Assembly (NCBI RefSeq): GCF_015767435.1
Contig: NZ_JADWOV010000230.1
Coordinates: 78,534-142,533 of the forward strand
Length of the DNA: 64,000 bases
From: Polaribacter sp. BAL334
GTDB taxonomy: Bacteria > Bacteroidota > Bacteroidia > Flavobacteriales > Flavobacteriaceae
Direction: 5' to 3'
Positions within the stretch are counted from its first letter, which is position 1. Every line of letters begins with the position of its first letter. Position numbers and translations under genes: made by a program. Under the pieces are notes generated by a model. The model was not told where the DNA came from, did not search any database, and saw only the letters and a list, made by a program, of their open reading frames with translations. Of this stretch, positions 8,362-15,910 are shown in pieces.

Positions 8362-9141
8362 CTATCTAAAAAATTCTTTTGATTTTTCCCAAATCACATC
8401 CATTTCAGTCAAAGACATTTCAGCTAATTTTTTTCCTTCTTTTGAGGCAGTTTCCTCTAAAAACTGAAAACGATTGATGAATTTTTTATTCGTTTTTTCC
8501 AACGCATTTTCTGGATTTACGCCAATAAATCGTGCATAATTTATCATTGAAAATAACACATCACCAAACTCTTTTTCGATATTTGCGTTGTTTCCATTTT
8601 TAATTTCTTCGTTTAATTCAGCCAATTCTTCTTGCACTTTTTCCCAAACTTGTTCAGGTTTTTCCCAGTCAAAACCAACTCCAGCTACTTTTTCTTGAAT
8701 TCTGCTCGCTTTTACAACTGCAGGTAAACTTTTTGGAACGCCTTCTAACACTGATTTTTTACCTTCTTTCAGTTTTAATTGCTCCCAATTTCGTTTTACA
8801 TCAGCTTCATTTTCAACAATTACATCACCGTAAATATGAGGATGTCTGTCAATCAATTTATCGGAAATTGCGTTCGCAACATCAGCAATGTCAAAAGCAT
8901 TTTTTTCACTTCCGATTTTTGCATAAAAAACGATGTGTAACAAAACATCTCCCAACTCTTTTTTGATTTCCTGCAAATCATTCTCTAAAATAGCATCTGC
9001 CAATTCATAGGTTTCCTCAATTGTCAAATGACGCAAAGTTTCAAAAGTCTGTTTTTGATCCCAAGGACATTTTTCGCGCAAATCGTCCATGATATCCAAC
9101 AATCTATTGAATGCTTCTAATTGCCATTTTCTTGAATTCAT
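8362..9141 (-). CDS. mazG: Nucleoside triphosphate pyrophosphohydrolase MazG
   Basis: A 259-residue cytoplasmic house-cleaning enzyme that hydrolyses (d)NTPs to monophosphates and pyrophosphate. Two MazG repeats are visible: residues ~20-100 (CPWDQKQTFETLRHLTIEETYEL, EIKKELGDVLLHIVFYAKI) and ~160-235 (KVQEELAELNEEI, NIEKEFGDVLFSMINYARF), each with the E-E..E..D metal-binding helices. The length matches the double-domain E. coli-type enzyme. It is transcribed with DUF5606, def and perhaps ruvX on the minus strand; the gap to DUF5606 holds low-complexity filler sequence. Confidence 0.95.
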   Translation of the reverse strand: MNSRKWQLEAFNRLLDIMDDLREKCPWDQKQTFETLRHLTIEETYELADAILENDLQEIKKELGDVLLHIVFYAKIGSEKNAFDIADVANAISDKLIDRHPHIYGDVIVENEADVKRNWEQLKLKEGKKSVLEGVPKSLPAVVKASRIQEKVAGVGFDWEKPEQVWEKVQEELAELNEEIKNGNNANIEKEFGDVLFSMINYARFIGVNPENALEKTNKKFINRFQFLEETASKEGKKLAEMSLTEMDVIWEKSKEFFR

Positions 9142-9144
9142 TTA

Positions 9145-9228
9145 TAGAGTTTAAAAGTTTTAAAGATTCAAAGTTCCAAAGATGCAAAGTTTCAACTAAT
9201 AACTAAAAACCAACAACTAAAAACTAAC
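9145..9228. repeat. Low-complexity intergenic filler (AAAGTTT / AACTAAAAAC words)
   Basis: Purely intergenic stretch made of recurring words: TTTAAAAGTTTTAAAG, CAAAGTTCCAAAGATGCAAAG, then AACTAAAAACCAACAACTAA. The same vocabulary recurs in at least seven other gaps of this window. No stem-loop or ORF is evident. Confidence 0.6.
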
Positions 9229-9639
9229 CTAGGCTTCCTGTTTTTTTTCTTCAATCGCTGAAAAATCCATTCCAGTATTTACTAAAATGTTAAACCATTG
9301 AATCACCTTTTTAATGTTGGAAACATACACTCTTTCAGCATCGTAATTTGGCATTGCATCAGCGAAAAAAGAAATTAAATTTTTATCATTTTCTTTGTGT
9401 GAAATCGCTTCTTTACCAGTTGTTTTTTCAGCAATTGCTTTGAAAACATTCAATAAAGGCATGTCTTCTTCATAGGTGTAAATAGCAATATTTTCCAATA
9501 AACTTACATTTTGAGTTGCATTGATTGCCACTCTTTTTTTGTCTAAAAGCGATTCTACAATGATGGCACTTTTTGATTGAGAAATTACTTGAAATAATCC
9601 TGGTTTGCCAGTAACTGAAATAATTTTATTGAATTCCAT
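9229..9639 (-). CDS. DUF5606 family protein
   Basis: A 136-residue soluble protein with no signal or membrane segment. The opening (MEFNKIISVTGKPGLFQVISQSKSAIIVESL) and the later LISFFADAMPNYDAERVYVSNIKKVIQWFNIL match my memory of DUF5606, a conserved Bacteroidota family of unknown function that regularly sits next to peptide deformylase and mazG. The order here (def, DUF5606, mazG) keeps that arrangement. The beta-rich N-terminus could be a small barrel. No catalytic motif is visible. Confidence 0.8.
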   Translation of the reverse strand: MEFNKIISVTGKPGLFQVISQSKSAIIVESLLDKKRVAINATQNVSLLENIAIYTYEEDMPLLNVFKAIAEKTTGKEAISHKENDKNLISFFADAMPNYDAERVYVSNIKKVIQWFNILVNTGMDFSAIEEKKQEA

Positions 9640-9680
9640 GTAGGTGTATGTTGTTTTAATTTTTTTAAATTAAGTGAATT

Positions 9681-10256
9681 TTAATTAGGAAAACGCATTC
9701 TATAATCTGCTTTTATTTTTCCTTTTGAAATATTTTCTAATTTTCTTTTTAGTAATCTTTTTTTAAGGGAAGAAATTTTATCAGTAAACAAGATTCCTTC
9801 AATATGATCATATTCATGTTGAAAAATTCGAGCTGCTAATCCAGTTAAAATTTCAGTATGTTTTTCAAAATTTTCATCTTGATATTCAATCGTAATTGTT
9901 GGATGACGCCACACATCTTCGCGAACATCAGGAATGCTCAAACATCCTTCATTAAAAGCCCATTCTTCACCTTCTTCTTTTAAAATTTGTGGATTGACAA
10001 AAACACGATTGAAGTTTTTTAACAGTTCATTTTCTTCATTGTTCAAGTCCTCATCATCTGCAAAAGGCGATGCATCAATCACAAACAAACGAATTGCTTT
10101 TCCTATTTGAGGAGCTGCCAATCCAACACCAGAAGCATTGTACATGGTTTCTTTCATATTGGCAATCAATGTGTTTAAATCAGGATAATCTTTGGAAATT
10201 TCAACGCTTTTTTTTCTTAAAACAGGATCTCCGTAAGCAACTATGGGTAAAATCAT
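9681..10256 (-). CDS. def: Peptide deformylase
   Basis: A 191-residue metalloenzyme that removes the formyl group from the N-terminal Met of new proteins. All three motifs are present: GVGLAAPQIG (motif 1), EGCLSIP (motif 2, Cys ligand) and QHEYDH (motif 3, two His ligands and catalytic Glu). The start chosen is ATG 10256 (MILPIVAYGD). A TTG seven codons upstream (10277) lies inside the promoter -7 box at 10275-10282 and so cannot be translated from that promoter. The family normally starts MILPIV, in agreement. Confidence 0.96.
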   Translation of the reverse strand: MILPIVAYGDPVLRKKSVEISKDYPDLNTLIANMKETMYNASGVGLAAPQIGKAIRLFVIDASPFADDEDLNNEENELLKNFNRVFVNPQILKEEGEEWAFNEGCLSIPDVREDVWRHPTITIEYQDENFEKHTEILTGLAARIFQHEYDHIEGILFTDKISSLKKRLLKRKLENISKGKIKADYRMRFPN

Positions 10257-10274
10257 TTTTCTTTTTTTACGCGG

Positions 10275-10305
10275 CAAAAATACAATTAGAATTTTGAAAT
10301 ACCAA
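10275..10305 (-). promoter_or_regulatory. def promoter (TTG-N20-TATTTTTG)
   Basis: On the minus strand, TTG at 10305-10303, a 20-nt spacer, then TATTTTTG at 10282-10275. This is an almost ideal Bacteroidota housekeeping promoter, 18 bp upstream of the chosen def ATG. Confidence 0.8.
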
Positions 10306-10318
10306 TTTTAAACGCTTT

Positions 10319-10729
10319 TTAGGAACTATATAAATAAGATTGTAAAATAATGGTCGCACTAATTTCATCAACCAAAGCTTTGTTGCTTCGTTGTTTTTTC
10401 TTTAAACCTCCTGCAATCATCGTTTGAACTGCCATTTTTGATGTAAAGCGTTCGTCAACTCTTTTGATAGGAATTGAAGGAATTTCTTTAGATAATTTTT
10501 CCAAAAAAGGGATAATGAGAGCTTCACTTTCGCTATCAGTATTGTTCATTTGTTTGGGTTTTCCAACAATAAAAATAGCTACTTTTTCTTTGGCACAATA
10601 ATTTTTTAAAAAAGGAATTAATTCTTCCGTTTTTACGGTAGTCAAACCAGATGCAATAATTTGCAATTCATCAGTAACAGCAATTCCTGTGCGTACTTTC
10701 CCAAAATCGATGGCTAAAATGCGTCCCAA
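10319..10729 (-). CDS. ruvX: Holliday junction resolvase-like YqgF/RuvX
   Basis: A 136-residue RNase H-fold protein of the RuvX/YqgF family, linked to 16S rRNA pre-end maturation and proposed as a Holliday junction resolvase. It shows the N-terminal acidic motif RILAIDFGKVRTGIAV, the central IFIVGKPKQMNNT and the C-terminal VDERFTS and VDEISATIIL acidic motifs. The start is a TTG at 10729; no in-frame ATG precedes the conserved RILAIDFG. A -7 box (TATTTTTG, minus 10753-10746) lies 16 bp upstream and supports this start. Length is normal. Confidence 0.93.
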   Translation of the reverse strand: MGRILAIDFGKVRTGIAVTDELQIIASGLTTVKTEELIPFLKNYCAKEKVAIFIVGKPKQMNNTDSESEALIIPFLEKLSKEIPSIPIKRVDERFTSKMAVQTMIAGGLKKKQRSNKALVDEISATIILQSYLYSS

Positions 10730-10745
10730 ATTTTTTTATTTTTTG

Positions 10746-10753
10746 CAAAAATA
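10746..10753 (-). promoter_or_regulatory. -7 box for ruvX (TATTTTTG)
   Basis: TATTTTTG on the minus strand, ending 16 bp before the TTG start of ruvX. No well-placed -33 TTG was found. Confidence 0.5.
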
Positions 10754-10822
10754 CGAAATTAAACAAGCCTTTTGAATCTGTTTAAAAAGTGTATCTTCGC
10801 TTTTCATTTTTAAGAATCAATT

Positions 10823-10830
10823 TATATTTG
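10823..10830 (+). promoter_or_regulatory. -7 box for dapD (TATATTTG)
   Basis: TATATTTG ends 17 bp before the dapD ATG at 10848. No clear -33 TTG is present at the usual distance. Confidence 0.5.
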
Positions 10831-10847
10831 CAAAAATATTTAAAACA

Positions 10848-11663
10848 ATGAACGAAATTAGAGAAATTATTGAGGCTGCTTGGGAAAATAGAGAATTATT
10901 GAAAGACGAAAAAACGATTAAAACCATCAGACAAGTCGTTGATTTATTGGACAAAGGCGAACTCAGAGTTGCTGAGCCAATTCATGAAGGATGGCAAGTG
11001 AATGAATGGGTAAAAAAAGCAGTGGTTTTGTATTTTCCGATTCAAAAAATGGAAACTTTAGAAGCGGGTATTTTTGAATATCATGATAAAATTCCTCTAA
11101 AAAGAAATTTTGCTGAAAGAGGTATCAGAGTTGTTCCAAATGCAGTTGCAAGACATGGAGCTTTTATTGCAGCTGGCACAATATTAATGCCAAGTTACGT
11201 TAATATAGGAGCTTATGTTGATGAAGGAACCATGGTTGATACTTGGGCTACAGTGGGTTCTTGTGCTCAAATTGGTAAAAATGTGCATTTGTCTGGTGGA
11301 GTTGGAATTGGTGGTGTTTTAGAACCTTTGCAAGCTGCTCCAGTGATTATTGAAGATGGTGCTTTTATCGGTTCAAGATGTATTGTGGTTGAGGGAGTAA
11401 GAGTTGGAAAAGAAGCTGTTTTGGGCGCTAATGTTGTGTTGACCATGAGTACAAAAATTATTGATGTTACTGGTGATGAGCCCATTGAAATGAAAGGAGT
11501 TGTTCCTGCAAGATCTGTGGTGATTCCAGGAAGTTATACTAAAAAATTTGCAGCAGGAGAATATCAAGTTCCTTGTGCATTAATTATCGGAAAAAGAAAA
11601 GAAAGTACCAATCAAAAGACCTCATTAAACGACGCTTTACGCGAATATGATGTGGCTGTTTAA
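10848..11663 (+). CDS. dapD: 2,3,4,5-tetrahydropyridine-2,6-dicarboxylate N-succinyltransferase
   Basis: A 271-residue cytoplasmic enzyme that transfers succinyl from succinyl-CoA to tetrahydrodipicolinate in the lysine/meso-diaminopimelate pathway. The N-terminal helical domain (residues ~1-100) is followed by a left-handed beta-helix of hexapeptide repeats (HGAFIAAGTILMPSYVNIGAYVD, GSCAQIGKNVHLSGGVGIGG, EDGAFIGSRCIVVEGVRVG). The string VPNAVARHG and the C-terminal EYQVPCALIIGKR are typical DapD. Length is standard. Another pathway gene, dapF, is at 53752. The glycosyltransferase that follows starts 9 bp after the stop. Confidence 0.97.
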   Translation: MNEIREIIEAAWENRELLKDEKTIKTIRQVVDLLDKGELRVAEPIHEGWQVNEWVKKAVVLYFPIQKMETLEAGIFEYHDKIPLKRNFAERGIRVVPNAVARHGAFIAAGTILMPSYVNIGAYVDEGTMVDTWATVGSCAQIGKNVHLSGGVGIGGVLEPLQAAPVIIEDGAFIGSRCIVVEGVRVGKEAVLGANVVLTMSTKIIDVTGDEPIEMKGVVPARSVVIPGSYTKKFAAGEYQVPCALIIGKRKESTNQKTSLNDALREYDVAV

Positions 11664-11672
11664 TACCTAATA

Positions 11673-12431
11673 ATGACTAAAATAACTGCAATTATTCCAA
11701 CGCTCAATGAAGAAATTCATATTGCGGAGGCTATAAAATCTGTCAGTTTTGCTGATGAAATCATTGTAATAGATTCACTTAGTTCAGATAAAACGCTGGA
11801 AATTGCAGCACAATTTGATGTAAAAATCATCAAACGAACGTTTGATGATTTTTCTTCTCAAAAAAACTTTGCGATTGAACAAGCTCTTCATTCTTGGATT
11901 TATATTTTAGATGCTGATGAACGTGTAACACCAGAGGTTGAAAAAGAAATTTTGGAAGCAGTAAAAAATCCACAAGATTTTGTTGGTTTTTATGTGAGAA
12001 GAAGTTTTTATTTCTGTGGTAAAAAAATCAATTATGGTGGATGTCAAAGAGATAAAGTGGTTCGTTTGTTTTTAAAAGAATTTTGTAGGTACAATGGCAG
12101 TCCAGTACATGAAACTATTGAAACGAAAGGTAAATTAGGCTTTTTTAAAAATAAAATTGAACATTATTCATATAAATCGTATGACCACTATATCTCTAAA
12201 ATGAATCATTATGGTGCTTTAAGAGGGAAAGAATTTTTTGAAAAAGGCAAGAAAGTCAATTTATATCATTTTTTGATAAAACCTCCTGCAAGATTTGTGA
12301 TACATTATTTTATAAGATTGGGTTTTTTAGACGGATTTCCAGGATATATTTTCGCTAAAACGCAAGCTTACGGAGTTTATACCAAATATTTAAAACTTTG
12401 GTTATTGAAAAAAGGGATTAAAGAAAATTAA
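11673..12431 (+). CDS. Family 2 glycosyltransferase (LPS core / WaaE-like)
   Basis: A 252-residue GT2 enzyme: ITAIIPTLNEEIHIAEAI at the N-terminus, the SFADEIIVIDSLSSDKT acceptor strand and the DADERVT metal-binding motif near residue 85. The compact form with a C-terminal GALRGKEF..KPPARFVIHYFIRLGFLDGFPGYIFA segment is that of LPS core beta-1,4-glucosyltransferase (WaaE/KdtX)-like enzymes at the inner face of the membrane. It is read on from dapD. Its stop overlaps the convergent GT25 gene by 4 bp. Sugar donor and acceptor cannot be told. Confidence 0.85.
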   Translation: MTKITAIIPTLNEEIHIAEAIKSVSFADEIIVIDSLSSDKTLEIAAQFDVKIIKRTFDDFSSQKNFAIEQALHSWIYILDADERVTPEVEKEILEAVKNPQDFVGFYVRRSFYFCGKKINYGGCQRDKVVRLFLKEFCRYNGSPVHETIETKGKLGFFKNKIEHYSYKSYDHYISKMNHYGALRGKEFFEKGKKVNLYHFLIKPPARFVIHYFIRLGFLDGFPGYIFAKTQAYGVYTKYLKLWLLKKGIKEN

Positions 12432-13174
12432 GCCTTTTTATAAAATATATAATTCCTAATAAATCTTTGTAATTTATAAGTAAATAACGCTAAAATTTGC
12501 CAAAAAGGACGAATTATTTCTCTGAAAATCTTCTTTAGTTTTGGTAAATTCTTTTGCTGAATAGTTGTTCCTCCTATATTTTTATCGTTACTAGAAACAT
12601 AATTTTTATTTGTGGTAAAAATTCTTATTTTGTGTTTGAAAATATCTTGTTTAATAACATCAATTGGAGAGTAAAAAACATTTATATTTTCAGAAAGTTT
12701 TTTAGCAGCTTCTTTACCAATGATTTGACCTGTAGTTTGCAAAGCTGGAATTGTAAATTTAGTTAGATACGTATTTTTTTCTAATGTAAAAAAACCTTTC
12801 CTTCCTGAAATATCTATAAAATCATCAGAACTAACAGCGTCTAACAATATTTCCAAATCTTTAAAAAAATCATTCGAAATTAAAGCATCATCCTCTAAAA
12901 CTATAGAAAAATCCTCTTCTTGATTCGAAATAATTTTCCACAACTCAAAATAGGTTTTTGTCAATCCAATTTCTCCATCATTAAGATAAGGAAAATGGGT
13001 AAGAATTTGATGTTGTTTTTTTGCTTTTTTTAAAAATTCATAAGGCAATTCTTTGCCATAAATAGCTGGCATTCTTGTAATTGGAATATTCAGTTTTTGA
13101 AACTGATTTTCCATAAAAGTCTTACGTTCAATACTTTTATCTAAGTTTATGTAATATACTTTGTAAGTTTTCAT
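12428..13174 (-). CDS. Family 25 glycosyltransferase (LPS biosynthesis)
   Basis: A 248-residue cytoplasmic-face glycosyltransferase. The N-terminus KVYYINLDKSIERKTFMENQF, the centre HFPYLNDGEIGLTKTYFELWKII and the acidic motif FSIVLEDDALIS are diagnostic of GT25 (LgtB/Lex2B-like), which usually adds galactose or a related sugar to lipooligosaccharide. The ATG at 13174 overlaps the stop of the fucosyltransferase as ATGA, so this start is preferred over an in-frame TTG at 13186. The C-terminus is a basic, aromatic tail (FWQILALFTYKLQRFIRN) that may touch the membrane. Confidence 0.88.
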   Translation of the reverse strand: MKTYKVYYINLDKSIERKTFMENQFQKLNIPITRMPAIYGKELPYEFLKKAKKQHQILTHFPYLNDGEIGLTKTYFELWKIISNQEEDFSIVLEDDALISNDFFKDLEILLDAVSSDDFIDISGRKGFFTLEKNTYLTKFTIPALQTTGQIIGKEAAKKLSENINVFYSPIDVIKQDIFKHKIRIFTTNKNYVSSNDKNIGGTTIQQKNLPKLKKIFREIIRPFWQILALFTYKLQRFIRNYIFYKKA

Positions 13175-13974
13175 AGTTTGATCCAATTGTCACAAGCAAC
13201 TTCATTTTCTTTGTTCACAAACCATTGTTTTGGCGCAATTACAATTTTATTTTTATGTTGATTTAACCAAGCTGCCCACCAAGAAAAGCTGCTATTTGCA
13301 GTAATATTATGTTTGCACAAACTCATTAAATGTAGGTCTTCATGCGGAATTACCTCATGCTCGACATACACTGAATTTTTAATTTTTAGATTTTTTTTTA
13401 CCCAATTTATATCATCAGAAAACACAAAAAAATGAACTTCACCACATTTTTCACGCATCAATTTGATGGCTTCTTTGTAATAATTGAGGTCGCAAACTCC
13501 GTGAACTTTATTTGCTTTTTCATCCAAAATATAATCACCTCTTCTGATGTGAATAGCACAGGTGTTTTTTTTGATGGTAATTTCTTCTAAATACTGAATT
13601 GTAGAACTCGCTAGTTGTTTTTTTACAACCAATTGTTTTAGTAAAATGGGTCTAATATCTTCAAAATATTTTTCAGTTTGAAAATATCCTTTTATGTATT
13701 TGTATCTGAAAGGAGTTAAAAAATCCTCTTGAAAAAGTAAGGTTTTTTCCTTTTTAGGGAAATTAAAAAAATATTTTGTAAACAAATTTTCTGTTGAAGA
13801 ACTCGTTTCTAAATCAATTTTAAATTGATCCAAATGATACCCTCCATGAAGTTTGTAGTTTTTAAAAGCTGAAACATCAATTTTTACATGGTATCCTTTT
13901 TCTGCCAGAGATTTAGCATAGGCATATTGAAATAGTTGATTTCCCAAACCACCAAGAATTCTTACAATAATCAT
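13171..13974 (-). CDS. Alpha-1,2-fucosyltransferase (GT11 family)
   Basis: A 267-residue protein with the GT11 signatures IVRILGGLGNQLFQYAYAKSL at the start, CAIHIRRGDY (~residues 137-146, the GDP-fucose-binding HxRRGD motif) and HNITANSSFSWWAAWL near the C-terminus. It should transfer fucose from GDP-fucose in alpha-1,2 linkage to a surface glycan. Coupled by ATGA to the GT25 gene, so the pair likely builds one outer oligosaccharide. No GDP-fucose synthesis genes are in the window. Confidence 0.92.
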   Translation of the reverse strand: MIIVRILGGLGNQLFQYAYAKSLAEKGYHVKIDVSAFKNYKLHGGYHLDQFKIDLETSSSTENLFTKYFFNFPKKEKTLLFQEDFLTPFRYKYIKGYFQTEKYFEDIRPILLKQLVVKKQLASSTIQYLEEITIKKNTCAIHIRRGDYILDEKANKVHGVCDLNYYKEAIKLMREKCGEVHFFVFSDDINWVKKNLKIKNSVYVEHEVIPHEDLHLMSLCKHNITANSSFSWWAAWLNQHKNKIVIAPKQWFVNKENEVACDNWIKL

Positions 13975-14036
13975 TCTTTATTCATAAATTGCATTTCGAC
14001 AAAAGTACAAATGTAAATACAATTTTCTCTATCAAA

Positions 14037-14070
14037 TTGATGCTTAAAAGAACTTAAAACAATAAATTTG
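14037..14070 (+). promoter_or_regulatory. cca promoter (TTG-N23-TAAATTTG)
   Basis: TTG at 14037-14039 and TAAATTTG at 14063-14070, 18 bp before the chosen ATG at 14089. The spacer is at the long end. The box itself contains the alternative TTG start at 14068, which argues against that start. Confidence 0.6.
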
Positions 14071-14088
14071 CGCTTTCTTTTTAAAAAT

Positions 14089-15501
14089 ATGACACACAAA
14101 GAGGCTATTTCTCAAGAAATTTTTAGCATTATTTCACAAGCATCTAAAAAACTAGATATCAAAAGTTATGTTATTGGAGGTTTTGTACGTGATTATTTTT
14201 TGAAAAGAGATACTGCAAAAGATATTGATATTGTAACTGTTGGTAGTGGAATAGATCTCGCAAATCAAGTTTCTAAATTATTGCCAAACAAGCCTAAAGT
14301 TCAAGTTTTTAAAACGTATGGAACAGCCATGTTGCGTTTTCAAGACATTGAAATTGAGTTTGTTGGCGCTAGAAAAGAATCGTATGTTGAAGAAAGTAGA
14401 AACCCTGAAGTTTCAGAGGGAACTTTAGAAGATGACCAAAACAGACGCGATTTTACGATTAATGCGCTTGCATTGAGTTTAAATGAAGAAGATTTTGGCG
14501 AATTAGTAGATCCTTTTGAAGGAATGAAAGATTTGCATAATCAAGTGATTAAAACACCATTAAATCCTGACATTACGTATTCTGATGATCCTTTACGAAT
14601 GATGCGTGCCATTCGTTTTGCTACACAATTGGGATTTGAAATTGAAGAAAATTCATTGGCTGCAATTACCAAAAATGCTGAACGTTTAGAAATCATTACT
14701 CGTGAGCGAATTGTGGATGAATTGCATAAAATTTTAGCATCAAAAAAACCATCCATCGGATTTTTATTACTAGAAAAAACCAATTTATTGCCTCAGATTT
14801 TGCCTGAATTGATTGCCTTAAAAGGAGTAGAAGAGGTTGAAGGTCAAAAACATAAAGATAATTTTTACCATACTTTAGAGGTTGTTGATAATATTGCTCA
14901 AAATACGGAAGATGTTTGGTTGCGATGGTCAGCTTTGTTGCACGATATTGGAAAAGCACCCACTAAAAAGTTTAGTAAAAAAGTAGGTTGGACGTTTCAT
15001 GGGCACGAATTTGTGGGTTCAAAAATGGTGTATAAATTATTTACTCGCTTAAAAATGCCTTTGAATACTAAAATGAAATTTGTTCAAAAAATGGTGTTAT
15101 TAAGCTCAAGACCCATTGTTTTAGCTTCGGAAGTTACTGATTCTGCTGTAAGACGTTTGATTTTTGATGCTGGAGAAGATATTCATTCCTTGATGACTTT
15201 ATGTGAAGCTGATATTACCACCAAAAATCCTTCAAAATTTAAAAAATACCATCAAAATTTCGAATTGGTAAGAACCAAAATTAAAGAAGTAGAAGAGCGT
15301 GATCATGTTCGTAATTTTCAACCGCCAATTTCTGGGGAAGAGATCATGAACGCTTTTAATTTGCAACCTTGTAAAGAAATTGGTATTATCAAAGAAGCTA
15401 TCAAAGAAGCCATTTTAGAAGGAGAAATTCCTAATGAACATGAAGCTTCATATCAATTTATGATTCAAAAAGGGAAATCTTTAGGATTAAAAAAACACTG
15501 A
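14089..15501 (+). CDS. cca: CCA tRNA nucleotidyltransferase with HD domain
   Basis: A 470-residue enzyme that adds or repairs the 3' CCA of tRNAs. Class II nucleotidyltransferase core: SYVIGGFVRDYFLKR (residues ~26-40), the metal-binding DIDIV, then RRDFTINALAL and the ERI..EL(H)KIL template motif. An HD domain follows (~residues 250-350, WLRWSALLHDIGKAPT, HGHEFVGS), giving phosphatase or phosphodiesterase activity in relatives. The start at 14089 is chosen because the upstream TTG overlaps the promoter. The tRNA-Gly gene in this window lacks an encoded CCA, so the enzyme is needed for synthesis as well as repair. Confidence 0.95.
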   Translation: MTHKEAISQEIFSIISQASKKLDIKSYVIGGFVRDYFLKRDTAKDIDIVTVGSGIDLANQVSKLLPNKPKVQVFKTYGTAMLRFQDIEIEFVGARKESYVEESRNPEVSEGTLEDDQNRRDFTINALALSLNEEDFGELVDPFEGMKDLHNQVIKTPLNPDITYSDDPLRMMRAIRFATQLGFEIEENSLAAITKNAERLEIITRERIVDELHKILASKKPSIGFLLLEKTNLLPQILPELIALKGVEEVEGQKHKDNFYHTLEVVDNIAQNTEDVWLRWSALLHDIGKAPTKKFSKKVGWTFHGHEFVGSKMVYKLFTRLKMPLNTKMKFVQKMVLLSSRPIVLASEVTDSAVRRLIFDAGEDIHSLMTLCEADITTKNPSKFKKYHQNFELVRTKIKEVEERDHVRNFQPPISGEEIMNAFNLQPCKEIGIIKEAIKEAILEGEIPNEHEASYQFMIQKGKSLGLKKH

Positions 15502-15903
15502 ATGAACTCACATCTTGAAACTTGGCACGAGATTATTTTTAATCAAAATAAGGCAAAATTATCAGCCATATTAGCGGAAGAAGTGATTTTTTACTCGCCA
15601 ATTGTGCACACACCACAAAAAGGAAAACAACTTACTTTGATGTATTTATCTGCGGCATTTGAAATTTTGTTTAATGATTCTTTTCAATATGTAAGAGAAG
15701 TAGCTAATGATTCAGAAACTATCTTAGAATTCGAAGTTGAAGTTGATGGAATTTTAATCAATGGAATTGACATGATCTCTTGGAATGATGAAGGAAAAAT
15801 AGTGAGTTTTAAAGTGATGCTAAGACCTTTGAAAGCCATGAATTTAATTCATCAAAAAATGGGTGAATTATTACTAAAATATCAAGATAAAAATAACAAT
15901 TGA
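15502..15903 (+). CDS. NTF2-like (SnoaL-type) protein
   Basis: A 133-residue soluble protein that starts on the base after the cca stop (TGAATG), so the two are co-translated. The alpha-helix plus curved beta-sheet pattern (LETWHEIIFNQNKAKLSAILAEEVIFYSPI, then FKVMLRPLKAMNLIHQKMGELL) matches small NTF2/SnoaL-like proteins, annotated in Flavobacteriaceae as nuclear transport factor 2 family. This fold may bind a small molecule or act as an isomerase. The real substrate is unknown, and the link to tRNA maturation is positional only. Confidence 0.75.
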   Translation: MNSHLETWHEIIFNQNKAKLSAILAEEVIFYSPIVHTPQKGKQLTLMYLSAAFEILFNDSFQYVREVANDSETILEFEVEVDGILINGIDMISWNDEGKIVSFKVMLRPLKAMNLIHQKMGELLLKYQDKNNN

Positions 15904-15910
15904 AAAAGTT

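Noticed and set aside
10257..10277. Longer def with a TTG start (MPRKKRK..)
   Set aside because: The TTG lies within the -7 promoter box, and the family starts at MILPIV.
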